A stretch of DNA of 64,000 nt from JAGQPD01 sp020426865 (lineage in GTDB: Bacteria > Planctomycetota > Planctomycetia > Pirellulales > Pirellulaceae). Position 1 is the first letter of the stretch. Every line of letters begins with the position of its first letter. The notes beneath the pieces are model-generated. The model searched no databases. It had not been told where the DNA came from and saw nothing but the letters and a program-made list of their open reading frames with translations. Both the position numbers and the translations under genes were made by a program. Shown one piece after another: positions 27,501 through 36,070 of the stretch. The stretch covers positions 1 to 64,000 of the forward strand of contig JAWKTN010000011.1 in assembly GCA_041399065.1 (NCBI GenBank), in the 5' to 3' direction.

Positions 27501-28650
27501 GGCCGACTTTGACACCCTCATTGACTTAATCGTCACCACCATCGATCCAACGACATGGGACGAAGTTGGCGGTGCCGGCTCGATCGCACAATTTGACACG
27601 AATCTGAGCCTGGTTGTGAGCCAGACGCAGGACGTCCATGAAAAGATCCTCGACCTGCTCGGCCAATTGCGTCGACTGCAAGACTTGCAAGTGACGATCG
27701 AAGTGCGGTTCATCACACTGAACGACGACTTCTTCGAACGAATCGGGATCGACTTTGACTTCAATGTCAATGATCGCACAGGTCTTGCACAGGCCGACCT
27801 GGTTGGCCGGGATGAAGGTCCGAGCATTACGATTGGCCTCGATCCATCCGGCCAGCCGACCGCGGACTTGGATCTGCAATTCACGCAGAACACGTTCGCC
27901 AGTGCGGTGCCACAGTTCGGCGGTTTCGATCCGAACTCGGCAGCCAACTTTGGGTTCGCGATCCTCAGTGACATTGAAGCATTCTTCGTGATCCAGGCCG
28001 CTCAAGGCGACCAACGCACGAACGTGCTGCAAGCGCCGAAGGTAACCTTGTTCAATGGGCAACAAGCCTTCATCACCGACTCGGCCAACCGGCCATTCGT
28101 GACGAACTTGATCCCAGTCGTCGGTGACTTTGCCGCCGCTCACCAACCGATCGTTACCGTGCTTTCCGAAGGGACAACGCTCAGCGTACAAGCCGTAGTC
28201 TCCAACGATCGCCGCTTCGTTCGACTGACAATGGTGCCGACATTCAGCCGCATTGGCCGAGTCGACACGTTCACGTTCACCGGCCGTACGACGTCCAACT
28301 CGGGTACTGCGGCGGTGGATCCTAGTGACGAAACGATGACGGTACAGAACGACGAAGAAACGGTGACCGAAGGGACAACCGTCCAATTGCCAACCCTGGC
28401 GGTTACGACGATCCAAACCACGGTCAGCGTTCCCGACGGCGGTACGATCCTGCTGGGTGGTATCAAACGCATGAGCGAAGGCCGCAACGAAGTTGGCGTG
28501 CCGATGTTCAGCAAACTCCCCTACATCAATCGACTCTTCAAGAACGTGGGTATCGGTCGCGAAACCCAAAGCTTGATGATGATGGTCTCACCACGCATCA
28601 TCATCCAGGAAGAGGAGGAAGCTCGGTTGCTAGGGCAGGTGAATCCGTAG
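24517..28650 (+). CDS. Giant secretin (GspD/PilQ family) with TPR-like N-terminus
   Basis: Outer-membrane pore protein of a type II secretion or type IV pilus type system. From the ATG at 24517 it has 1377 residues, about twice a usual secretin. The C-terminal third contains an STN/N-domain segment (VSVDFDGTPLSTAMDTLGKL, about 810-900) and the secretin core (about 1040-1365). The hallmark segment VPDGGTILLGGIKRMSEGRN is followed by VPMFSKLPYINRLF. The N-terminal half carries TPR-like repeats (LLKQGRKALEANNLEEAQFC; INEGRAALAQGDATSAIGWY), a Pro-rich linker and charged coiled coils. The exact start is uncertain: a later ATG at 24649 opens into a clean signal peptide (VAGLVALALSIPTVPSVSMM) but has poor ribosome-binding-site spacing. 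It probably forms the outer pore for the adjacent PilM cluster. Confidence 0.9.
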   Translation: MWFRRLRKRAIEWERRLLLQPLFPSEMIRDVEMDFQQDAHRSRSMALKATSKTVAGLVALALSIPTVPSVSMMLAIGVGSASTAPAHGQLTKTPERRRSDELLKQGRKALEANNLEEAQFCLQQVEQLGVRYDNLFQHFVDTPAKLRNDIAQAMGNRPQPPSSRFTPPATGVAQIQPTAGMGAAIENPYVPNVNASDALLSQMTDSAKAQSLRFINEGRAALAQGDATSAIGWYHRALALGATFAPGEDGLRNFGAELVQAGINPQQLIPTVTQQLAQQAIPGAQELAGQVPQVITNALATGAAPIPQNSATSDAAIAPQKMETLKLLAQARMAFDRGDVAGAEQLVRSAQALNVPDSAYAAGEPRPWMMLLDIEQRKRQIERGMGQVANAVGTAAQAGSQVTTAYAQQPLNGGAARRPTARPVQFDQDDPFADVPGLPSIPAPTETTPAPQIPAPTAPAVTGSGLGPETPAQNNFAPIVDAPSRNVTDQPPLSQITSDDPAEPAAESAADRLIRQGEEALDNNDIDGARRYFIRAFAQQDQLDAESRQRLQTYLQDLRVSPIDAPANGDSGVAGGSSAPQLTPAEQQQLRELYSVVSSEQANINQMREKDPTGAWERLKKLRDTISKAEAPERSRRALLSRVDRSLTELETYIEQNKPRIETEERNRKVLAEIEQRRKQRNYVDSTLQEMVDQFNTLMDEQRYAEARVIAKKAQELSPNDPVVELMVWKGHFAQQLATQMNRREKSEAGFRTVMENVHESAIPYDDNDPISFPQRPIWEDLTRSRRRAEREGRARYSDVEMEIHRALKKPVSVDFDGTPLSTAMDTLGKLAGVDIVLDPKGLVAEGVTTDTTVGLTLRKPVSLKSALNLLLEPLRLSYVVQDEVLRVTSEMVRNEDVYTEVYNVADLVIPIPNFNPNGNIGLAAAIHDAHRSQLFGQYGGRTVKTPFVLADNDASSNSVNPLALAQMGQQSSLPSVPMPNQALSGAGGQGGGSQADFDTLIDLIVTTIDPTTWDEVGGAGSIAQFDTNLSLVVSQTQDVHEKILDLLGQLRRLQDLQVTIEVRFITLNDDFFERIGIDFDFNVNDRTGLAQADLVGRDEGPSITIGLDPSGQPTADLDLQFTQNTFASAVPQFGGFDPNSAANFGFAILSDIEAFFVIQAAQGDQRTNVLQAPKVTLFNGQQAFITDSANRPFVTNLIPVVGDFAAAHQPIVTVLSEGTTLSVQAVVSNDRRFVRLTMVPTFSRIGRVDTFTFTGRTTSNSGTAAVDPSDETMTVQNDEETVTEGTTVQLPTLAVTTIQTTVSVPDGGTILLGGIKRMSEGRNEVGVPMFSKLPYINRLFKNVGIGRETQSLMMMVSPRIIIQEEEEARLLGQVNP

Positions 28651-28706
28651 CGAATACCTTTCGCGAAGCAATTGACGCTTCCACACAACATGGCTACTTC
28701 GCGGAC

Positions 28707-28736
28707 AAAGCCCTCGTCTTCGGACGAGGGTTTTGT
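28707..28736 (+). terminator. Intrinsic terminator after the secretin gene
   Basis: CCCTCGTC (28711-28718), a TTCG tetraloop and GACGAGGG (28723-28730), followed by TTTTGTTATTT. It is a strong hairpin and could act in both directions. Confidence 0.85.
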
Positions 28737-28766
28737 TATTTCGAGAGTTTCATCAAGGAACCGTCT

Positions 28767-29963
28767 ATGACAGCGATGCAGCGTCGCCGCATCGATCACG
28801 ATGCCGATTGGCTTGACGTCGCCAACCAATGGAACGTTCGCGACGATACGATCTATCTCAATCATGGCTCATTCGGCCCGCCGCCCAACCCGGTGGCGGA
28901 GGCCAAACGCGATTGGCTACAGCGGATGGAATGCCAACCGATGGACTTTTTCTGTCGGCACTTTGAACAGGCAGTGGTGGACGCGCGCGGGGCGCTCGCC
29001 CGGTTTGTGGGAACCAATCGCAAAGACCTGGTACTCTGTGACAACGCGACGGCCGCCATGAACATCGTCGCCCGCAGTTTTCCTTTGTCGTGCGGCGACC
29101 AAGTGTTGCTGACCAACCACGAATACGGGGCGGTGCACCGCATTTGGCAACGCGCGTGCGAGCAAACCGGCGCCCAACTGCGGGTCGCGAACCTTCCTGT
29201 TCGCTGCCACACCTCTGCCGACGTTTTACATCCACTGCTTGCCGCCGTTTCCGCCTCGACGAGGTTGATTGTCGTCAGTCATATCACGTCACCTACCGCC
29301 ATTATCTTTCCCATCGTCGATATCTGTCGCGAAGCCGCCGACCGGGATATCCCGGTCTGCGTCGATGGCCCCCATGCAGTCGCCACATTGGATTTGGCAC
29401 TCGATCGACTCGGTTGTGCGTTCTATACGGCCAGTTGTCACAAGTGGCTGTCAGCGAGCTTGGGGAGCGGATTTCTGTATGTGCATCCTGCGTGGCAGGA
29501 CCGCATCCAACCAATGCAACAAAGTTGGGGCCGCCTGCAGCCCGAAATACCACATACATGGGACGAAGAATTCACTTGGCCCGGCACGCGCGACGCCACA
29601 TCGTTGTTCACCATCCCCGACGCTATTGTCTTCCTGGAGAATATCGGCTGCGAGGCATTCCGTCAACGAACACACTGGTTGGCCCAATATGCTCGGCGCG
29701 CACTCGAGCAACTTTTCAACACAATGGCGATCGTTCCCGATTCTACCACCTGGTACCAGACAATGACATTGATCCCGTTACCGGTCGGAAACCATGCTGG
29801 CCTGCAACAACAGCTCTGGAAACGATTCCACATTGAGGTACCGATCATCCAATTCGAGGATAACTGGTACATTCGCGTCTCATGTCACCTTTACAATTCG
29901 ACATCTCATATCGACCTGTTAGTGAAGGCACTTGCTGTACTGTGTCGATCGGGTGGCGGCTGA
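28767..29963 (+). CDS. Aminotransferase class V / isopenicillin-N-epimerase-like protein
   Basis: PLP-dependent fold-type I enzyme of 398 residues. The start region IYLNHGSFGPPPNPVAEA is typical of the isopenicillin-N epimerase/cysteine desulfurase-like branch. Other landmarks are VCVDGPHAVATLDLAL (the Asp that contacts the pyridine ring) and TASCHKWLSASLGSGFLYV, where Lys226 should form the Schiff base. The C-terminal small domain (HIEVPIIQFEDNWYIRVSCHLYN) ends just before the stop. Likely cytoplasmic. The substrate cannot be assigned; epimerases, desulfurases and lyases share these motifs. It is a single gene, with a terminator before it and a convergent gene after it. Confidence 0.85.
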   Translation: MTAMQRRRIDHDADWLDVANQWNVRDDTIYLNHGSFGPPPNPVAEAKRDWLQRMECQPMDFFCRHFEQAVVDARGALARFVGTNRKDLVLCDNATAAMNIVARSFPLSCGDQVLLTNHEYGAVHRIWQRACEQTGAQLRVANLPVRCHTSADVLHPLLAAVSASTRLIVVSHITSPTAIIFPIVDICREAADRDIPVCVDGPHAVATLDLALDRLGCAFYTASCHKWLSASLGSGFLYVHPAWQDRIQPMQQSWGRLQPEIPHTWDEEFTWPGTRDATSLFTIPDAIVFLENIGCEAFRQRTHWLAQYARRALEQLFNTMAIVPDSTTWYQTMTLIPLPVGNHAGLQQQLWKRFHIEVPIIQFEDNWYIRVSCHLYNSTSHIDLLVKALAVLCRSGGG

Positions 29964-30008
29964 CAGCCTACTCGAGTTCAACAGCTGACAGCCTACTTTA
30001 GTTCAAAC
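29959..30008. repeat. 25-base tandem duplication
   Basis: GCTGACAGCCTACTCGAGTT and the following bases are repeated immediately as GCTGACAGCCTACTTTAGTT. The copies span the end of the aminotransferase gene and the 3' end of the convergent lipoprotein gene, giving the latter a duplicated FEL-stop end. Confidence 0.7.
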
Positions 30009-30448
30009 GGCGGCAAATGCGTTGGTTCTGTCTCAACTTCCGCCACTAGCGGCGAATCGGTGGCCGATGCGTAACGGCCACCAAGCACATCCGGCGCATC
30101 GTCGGCAAGTTCTGGATCGTCCGAACGACTTTTTTTCCAGACGATCGTTACACGATATCTCCCGGGGGGTGCACCATCGCCTGTTTCATACGACGTCAGC
30201 GAAAAAGTCCCGTCAGCGGTACATGTCGCTCGTGGAAATGGCGAGTCTCTTGTCAATAACGCCTCATCCAATCCAATGAAAGACACTTCCGCCCCCTCAG
30301 CCGGTCTACCGCGAAACGTCACGCTTCCCGTCACCAGAACGACATCCATGCGTGATTCACCACGGCATCCAACTAGTGCCCCGATCGACACAAGCAGCAT
30401 AGCCACTACCCATTCTTTGATAGGGTGTACTTCGCACGATTGACGCAT
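29993..30448 (-). CDS. Small lipoprotein with transthyretin-like domain
   Basis: About 151 residues. The start region MRQSCEVHPIKEWVVAMLLVSIGALVGC ends in a lipobox (LVGC), indicating a lipid-anchored envelope protein. The remainder, with VTGSVTFRGRPAEGAEVSFI and YRVTIVWKKS, has the pattern of the carboxypeptidase-regulatory/transthyretin-like lipoproteins common in planctomycetes. The ATG at 30448 is preceded by GGAGAAG, a good ribosome-binding site, so the longer upstream frame was rejected. Such lipoproteins often sit beside DUF1559 genes, as here (the DUF1559 stop is about 60 bases upstream). Function is unknown. Confidence 0.75.
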   Translation of the reverse strand: MRQSCEVHPIKEWVVAMLLVSIGALVGCRGESRMDVVLVTGSVTFRGRPAEGAEVSFIGLDEALLTRDSPFPRATCTADGTFSLTSYETGDGAPPGRYRVTIVWKKSRSDDPELADDAPDVLGGRYASATDSPLVAEVETEPTHLPPFELK

Positions 30449-30511
30449 TTCGTCTTCTCCAGGTCGATTCCCCCACGACACCATTTCAATGCCAGGTAAA
30501 TACTAATATTG

Positions 30512-31426
30512 TTACAGTCCCGCGTCGCCGTTGGAGACATCGAACGCTGCGCGAGTGAACAACGAGACAAAAACCTCCGGGTCGACCGTCTCTTGAATAA
30601 AGCGAACGGCGGCATCCCCCATTGTGAAGTTGCAGCCAGTCGGATGAAAGCTGTAGATTTCATTGTTGTTGTTGCAATTCATCATTGAGCTGCCACCGCA
30701 GACGTCGTGAACCCAGAACTCGTTTTCGTCGCTCGCCCAAGGAGCCCCTGAAACCGAGCCAGTCTGCAATACTCCGTCACGGTACGAATCGGGACGACCA
30801 CCATCTTCGAACATAACAAACGACTGTGACATGCCGTCCTTGATGTGCTTGAGCTGTATCCTGTCGTAGCGAAAAGCGGTGGTGCCGGGAATCACGAATC
30901 GTGGTTGCAGTATGCTATAGTAATCCGCCCGCGGTTTGACCAATCGACGCGGCACCAAAACGCTGATCGCGCTATCAGCAATATTCCCGCAGACGGCATA
31001 GTCCCCCATACCCACGTCGCGCGTGGACGCGGTAGGACAAAGCAAGCTGGGGATATTCACGGCTACTTGGCGGAGGTTCGAGGTCTCTGGAGTCGGGCGG
31101 CGTCCCTCATTCCAGTTGTAGTCCAGAGAAATCGAATCGGACAAAGCTTGTTCTTCCAAATACGGTAACAGGAAAACAAAGATACTGTGCCGCGTCTGAA
31201 CATATGCGTCACCTGTTCCTGGCCGCGTATATGCCGGCGGCAAGTAACCGTTGGCTGTTTCAAAATTTAGAATTGCCAAGCCAATCTGCCGCATATTGTT
31301 CGCGCACTGCATTCGTCTCGCGGCCTCGCGTGCCGAATTGACGGCAGGCAACAATAATGCTACTAACAATCCGATGATGGCGATAACGACGAGCAGTTCA
31401 ACCAATGTAAACGCATTCCTACGCAT
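30512..31426 (-). CDS. DUF1559 pilin-like protein (first)
   Basis: A 304-residue protein with a type IV pilin-like N-terminus: RNAFTLVELLVVIAIIGLLVALLLPAV, in which prepilin peptidase should cleave before the methylated Phe. The following segment REAARRMQCANNMRQIGLAI is the DUF1559 signature, and the C-terminal HPTGCNFTMGDAAVRFI is the usual closing motif. This family is massively expanded in planctomycetes; members look like minor pilins or pseudopilins, but roles are unknown. The ATG at 31426 is preceded by GAGGAA and opens right before the motif, unlike the longer frame. It probably forms a unit with the small lipoprotein downstream. Confidence 0.93.
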   Translation of the reverse strand: MRRNAFTLVELLVVIAIIGLLVALLLPAVNSAREAARRMQCANNMRQIGLAILNFETANGYLPPAYTRPGTGDAYVQTRHSIFVFLLPYLEEQALSDSISLDYNWNEGRRPTPETSNLRQVAVNIPSLLCPTASTRDVGMGDYAVCGNIADSAISVLVPRRLVKPRADYYSILQPRFVIPGTTAFRYDRIQLKHIKDGMSQSFVMFEDGGRPDSYRDGVLQTGSVSGAPWASDENEFWVHDVCGGSSMMNCNNNNEIYSFHPTGCNFTMGDAAVRFIQETVDPEVFVSLFTRAAFDVSNGDAGL

Positions 31427-31502
31427 TTCGAAAGTTCCTCTGTGATTGCCCAATGTTCCACTTCGGGTATTCGCACCCCCACAGCCAATATGGACCAACG
31501 GA

Positions 31503-31536
31503 CAACACGGCCTTGCACGACGCAGCGACCGTGTTG
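31503..31536. other. Hairpin between two surface-protein genes
   Basis: CAACACGG (31503-31510) and CCGTGTTG (31529-31536) form a perfect 8-base stem with an 18-base loop between the PEP-CTERM gene and the DUF1559 gene. No T-run follows on the minus strand. Confidence 0.35.
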
Positions 31537-31574
31537 CTATGGCGTTCCGGCAGACAATATCGTGACGACAACAC

Positions 31575-34193
31575 TTAAACGTTGCCTAGTCGCGATTTCC
31601 CGCGTCGAATGACCAACGCGAGCGCACCAACAAGTAGCACGAAGGGGCCCGGTTCTGGCACAGTGGAAGTTGTGGCGGCCGCAGCAGCTGAATTGCCGAA
31701 ATTGTCCTTCCAAACCGTGTAGTCCGCGGCATCAATCACGCCGTTGTCGTTCCCATCAGCGGTCAGGTCAGACGTCGATCCAAAACTGTCCTTCCAAATC
31801 GTATAATCCGCGGCGTCCACGACGCCGTTGCCGTTGTAATCCCCCGCCACCGTCATCGTGCCGCCAAGTGTTGGCGGAGCATCGAAGTCGATGTAGGCAA
31901 AGTAAAAGCTGGTCTGTTCCGGAGTCGTCAGTGTGAGATCAGCAGTCGCACGATGATCCAATCCCTGGATGATGAAATCGTTTCCGTCGGCAAAGTAGAT
32001 CACCGAATTGTCAGCGTTTTCCTCACCTCCCGACTCGCCCGTTCCCGTCAATAGCAGCATCCCGGTGTCGGGGTTCTTTCCTGCGATATGCAGGCGGTAT
32101 TGCGGCCCTCCGACACCATTTTCTTCGTACGTTAATGTGAATCCAGCCGGATCCGTCGACCCGGACAACGTGCCGTCGAGGTTGACCCGCCCGGCCACAA
32201 GGTTCTCCGTGTCGTAAGGGAGATAAATGTAATTGACCTGGTCGTTGTTTTCTAATCCTGTCCCATTGTCGCGGAGACGGATGTCCCATCCCGTACCGTT
32301 CGGCGACGCAGAGGTATAGTTATCGTCGTTACCATGCCCACCGACGATCAAAGCTCCTTGCGTGAATGAATCGGAAACACCATCGATCGTCAGGCCATCG
32401 ATCATTCCGCCTGGGATATCGATCGACTGAGCCATCTGGAACCCCGAATCGGCTCCGAAGAAAGCGCCGGCGTAGTTGACATTGAATTCACCATTGGTGG
32501 GATCTGTAATATTGGTGTGAATCGTCCAGTACGAACCACCCACGAGGTCATTGTCGACGCCACCGATTTGTCCATATTCGTAAAGCCCGCCCGTTGCTGT
32601 GTTGTCGCGCAGCCCCTCGCGGATCGTGGCAAACATGATCCCGTCACTTGGTGAAAGAAATGCGTTGTCCACCGCCACGCCTACGTCGCCACGATTGTCG
32701 TACAGCGCATCGATGTTCAAGTCGCTCGTTTTCGATACCACAATGTGCTCCATGTCTCCTGGAGCGTTGTTTGCGTTGTTCTCGATGATCTGCGCATTCC
32801 ACCCGAAGACGCGCTTCTTACTGAAGTTCGTCAACGAGCTTAATGCCGGAATCTCGCCGGGGCCCGTCGCCGGCGAGTCAAACGGAAAGAAGGCAAAGCT
32901 GAAGTAGACTTCCGGGTCGGACGATGCTTGCCCACTACCCGAAAGCGGCGACGTAAACGCCCCGCTATACGCGGAATCAGCTTCTATGTCCTGACTGAGG
33001 ATCACCCAATCGTTGCCATCCGCGTAATATGTCACGACGTTGTCCGACACATTTCCGCCCGGCCCATTTCCACTGGTACCGGGCGTTACCAGCAATACAC
33101 CACTACTGGGACTTTGCCCCTCGATGGAAAGTCGAAACTCGCCGTTGGCACCGTTGTTGGAAATCGTAAAGTTGCCACCGCTTTTTACGAGCGGCGTCGG
33201 ATGCACATCACTATCGGTGCCGGGATGGATTGTCGCCATCGTGACATTCGGTGTTCCAATTGGCAAGAATACAAACGAGGCGGGTGTGAGTCGGCCATCT
33301 GCCTCCCCCGTGGTACTGGGATCCCCGGTAAAATACGCGTCGCTGTCGATGGTTCCCAAAATGTATCCCGATCCATCATGCGCCGGTGCCGCTGTGGCAA
33401 AACGTCCCACATTATCAGCCACGGTCGCCAACAACAGCCCTTGCCGCCGTGAATCCTCCAAGCCAGGAATCGTTACCTTGTAGTAGCCGTCCTTTGGTCC
33501 CTCAAAATGCGGCGCGTCACTCACATAGAGTTCGATACTTGCACCGGCATTACCGACGAATACGTCCGGCGCGGCATAAGTAATATCATCCCCAGCGCCG
33601 CTAATGCTGGAACTCGAAACAGTCCCCGCCATCCATCCTTGGCTGAACGGGAAATAGGCCGCTGCCATATTCGTGTTGATCGGATCGCCACCATTGATAT
33701 ATGTATCATTTACTGCGGTACTGGCAACGCCCCCCCGGTGTGCCGCAATTGCTAACCCTCCTGAGACGTTGCGAGTGTTCAATGATTGCCCGCTGTCGTC
33801 GGCGACAATCGCTGCGGTGCCATAGACGGTTTCAACACCACCCAATGGGGTCGCGATTTGTCGCCCCGTTTCGGCAATTTGTGAAATGAGCACACCGCCG
33901 ACGGCGTCATTGGCGGCACTATCCCCGATGCGAATCGGGTACTCGCCAATCACCGATCCTGCGTCTACAAAAAAACCTTCCGTCCCCAGTGCCGTATTTG
34001 ACACCGTGCTTTGATCCGTCATGATGGAGGCCACCGGGATGTTTCCACCGTTAGGTTCGCCGCTGACAGTAATATTTGCCAGGTCGACTGCCAACGCATT
34101 GCTCGTCGCGATGCAAGTTCCAGCCATCACCAAAGTACCGAGTTGCCATCGACGAGCCATCGTCCGTCGCCATCGTCCAAAAGTAAACTTCAT
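31575..34193 (-). CDS. PEP-CTERM surface protein with dockerin-like module
   Basis: 872 residues. The N-terminus is a signal peptide after a basic stretch (WRRTMARRWQLGTLVMAGTCIATSNALA). The body is beta-rich and appears to contain repeated units of about 190 residues ending in motifs such as NVVTYYADGNDWVILSQDIE and NSVIYFADGNDFIIQGLDH. Near the C-terminus lies a two-repeat dockerin-like module (GDYNGNGVVDAADYTIWKDS). The extreme end is the PEP-CTERM sorting signal VPEPGPFVLLVGALALVIRR. Such proteins are handled by exosortase, which is not in this window. The ATG at 34193 is preceded by GAGGGA. Function unknown. Confidence 0.85.
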   Translation of the reverse strand: MKFTFGRWRRTMARRWQLGTLVMAGTCIATSNALAVDLANITVSGEPNGGNIPVASIMTDQSTVSNTALGTEGFFVDAGSVIGEYPIRIGDSAANDAVGGVLISQIAETGRQIATPLGGVETVYGTAAIVADDSGQSLNTRNVSGGLAIAAHRGGVASTAVNDTYINGGDPINTNMAAAYFPFSQGWMAGTVSSSSISGAGDDITYAAPDVFVGNAGASIELYVSDAPHFEGPKDGYYKVTIPGLEDSRRQGLLLATVADNVGRFATAAPAHDGSGYILGTIDSDAYFTGDPSTTGEADGRLTPASFVFLPIGTPNVTMATIHPGTDSDVHPTPLVKSGGNFTISNNGANGEFRLSIEGQSPSSGVLLVTPGTSGNGPGGNVSDNVVTYYADGNDWVILSQDIEADSAYSGAFTSPLSGSGQASSDPEVYFSFAFFPFDSPATGPGEIPALSSLTNFSKKRVFGWNAQIIENNANNAPGDMEHIVVSKTSDLNIDALYDNRGDVGVAVDNAFLSPSDGIMFATIREGLRDNTATGGLYEYGQIGGVDNDLVGGSYWTIHTNITDPTNGEFNVNYAGAFFGADSGFQMAQSIDIPGGMIDGLTIDGVSDSFTQGALIVGGHGNDDNYTSASPNGTGWDIRLRDNGTGLENNDQVNYIYLPYDTENLVAGRVNLDGTLSGSTDPAGFTLTYEENGVGGPQYRLHIAGKNPDTGMLLLTGTGESGGEENADNSVIYFADGNDFIIQGLDHRATADLTLTTPEQTSFYFAYIDFDAPPTLGGTMTVAGDYNGNGVVDAADYTIWKDSFGSTSDLTADGNDNGVIDAADYTVWKDNFGNSAAAAATTSTVPEPGPFVLLVGALALVIRRGKSRLGNV

Positions 34194-34792
34194 TTCTTCG
34201 TCCCTCTTTTCCTGTACTTGACAAACCAAATCCACGATTTCAAGAAAGTGTGATCGCACTTAGATCCGTCAGAAGAAAGCATCTGCGGCAGGTGCCAAGG
34301 ATGCTTTCGACCAGGACCGACACGCGCTGGTAGTTGTAGATGTTTGGCCCCTGTCGGCACGCTGAGATTTCGAGGAAGCAAAGCGAGTGCGTGCCAAACA
34401 GGAACCAAACGAGAAGGATCACGGACCAGCGTCTTGACCGTTCCGTGTAATGCACGCGACCAATCTAGGCGCGCTTTATTGACAAATGATGAATAGCACA
34501 CACAGGTTGGATGAAAGGTGCGTGCAGATCGGGTAAAGACTGGGCGAAACTTCGGTTAATGCACCGGTCGAGAACAATCGTCGGCCGTTTTCGGAAAAAG
34601 ACATGGCGCTAACTCTTGAAGTGGACACCTGATACGCTTCGGCCGAATCACTAGCTGGCAATGGTGGGCTCCAACTGCAAGGGTCCGTAGACGTAGGCTA
34701 CGTCTAACAGCGAATCTGATGTTCCTGTACGCGCGTCTGATACACCCGTACTGCTGCCGCTGTCTTCCCCTTGTCCGCCTTTGATTTCGCCA
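34194..34792. other. Intergenic region, no gene seen
   Basis: About 600 bases upstream of the PEP-CTERM gene, with no convincing reading frame. A perfect palindrome (34688-34706) lies near its distal end. Confidence 0.5.
34688..34706. repeat. 19-base palindrome
   Basis: TAGACGTAGGCTACGTCTA: perfect 9-base arms around one central base. It sits in gene-free DNA and could be a dispersed palindromic repeat or an operator. Confidence 0.5.
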
Positions 34793-35803
34793 TCAACTCA
34801 GTCTGAAGTGTTTCATACTGACCGTCGGGCGAACGGTAGGCGTCAAGACTTCCGGCAGCAGGTCCGATTCACTCGGGGAGATTTGGCTTACGCGCCGCCG
34901 GGAATAGGTGGCGGCGCTGTTAAATGAGGCCATCGAAGTCGGACGGATCGATGGCGTCGTCGATAACCGAGGCGTTTCTTTCGCACCGAAGTTATCTTTC
35001 CAAATCAAGTAGTCGGCAACATCAACAATGCCGTTCTGGTTTCCGTCCGCGGAGAGATCGATCGACATACCGAAGGAGTCTTTCCAGACGGTATAATCGG
35101 CGGCATTGACGGTGCCGTCTCGGTTGTAGTCACCTGGCAAAACGAGGGGTTGTGGCACATCAATCCACCATAGCTCCCTGCCGTATACTTGCGAAAAGGC
35201 GACGGCGAAGAGCTTATCGCCCACGAGAGTGATCTGTAGGGGCGCTTCTCCGTCGGGAACGACAGCGACAAGTTCCGTACCAAATTCGGTCCCGTCAGAT
35301 CGCCATAATTGCCGTCCGTGCTGACCGTCATCGGCAGAGAAATACAACGTGCCGCCGATATTTTCTAGATAAAGCGGCGCGCTTCCAACGTGGCCGGGCC
35401 AGATGTCTTTTACGATGTGTGTTCCGTCTGTGGTACCGTCGGTGCGCCAAAGCTCCGTGCCGGTACTGCCGTCGTTCGCGGTAAAATACAACGTACCGCT
35501 GACATTGATCAGGTTAGTTGGAAAGGAGCCACCGGACCCGGACTTGATATCTTTCACGAGTTGGGTCCCACCCACCGTCCCATCGCTCCGCCAAAGCTCA
35601 TGGCCAAAATGTTGATTATTCGCCAGAAAGTAGCAAAGATCACCCACCACCGTCAGAATGTCACCATCGTCAGGATGGGAATAGTGGAGACTGTTGCGCT
35701 GCAATATTCGAAGCCGTCTCGTACCAGTCGGTGTACCATCGCTGAACCAAATTTCCTCACTATTACCAGTGGCTGCGACGAAGGTAAATGGAGGGTCTAC
35801 CAT
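34793..35803 (-). pseudogene. ELWxxDGT-repeat surface protein remnant with dockerin-like module
   Basis: Four to five repeats of the form ELWRSDGTxxGT, spaced about 45 residues apart, form a beta-propeller-like region typical of large planctomycete surface proteins. A two-repeat dockerin-like module follows (GDYNRDGTVNAADYTVWKDS) and an unremarkable basic tail. Full proteins of this type have many more repeats and a signal peptide. Here no signal peptide or ribosome-binding site precedes the repeats; the open frame continues upstream to 36004, but its first 67 residues look random. It is therefore most likely a 5'-truncated remnant. The dockerin-like module is strikingly similar to that of the PEP-CTERM protein nearby. 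The RAYT transposase next door may mark the rearrangement. Confidence 0.6.
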
Positions 35804-36070
35804 TTGGAGGCAGGTTGGATGGCAGGTTGCGCGGACTGGAGGGGTTGGGAAGAAGCGATTGCGCGGTCGGCAATGCTGGCGGTGGGCGTTGTCTGGCGAG
35901 AAGTGGCCCGCGAGAACGCAAATGATGTGGTGATGACACGTAAATGGTGCAAGATGGCGCGGGTGGACCAGACCGCTAGCGCCCTCGACGATTGCCGATC
36001 CCAATCCGCGATAGAGAAAAAGAATTGCCAGCGTGAGGACGACAGGATCCGCCGCCCCCCCCCGATTGCA

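Noticed and set aside
27526..28569. 347-codon minus-strand frame inside the secretin
   Set aside because: Antisense shadow of the secretin domain.
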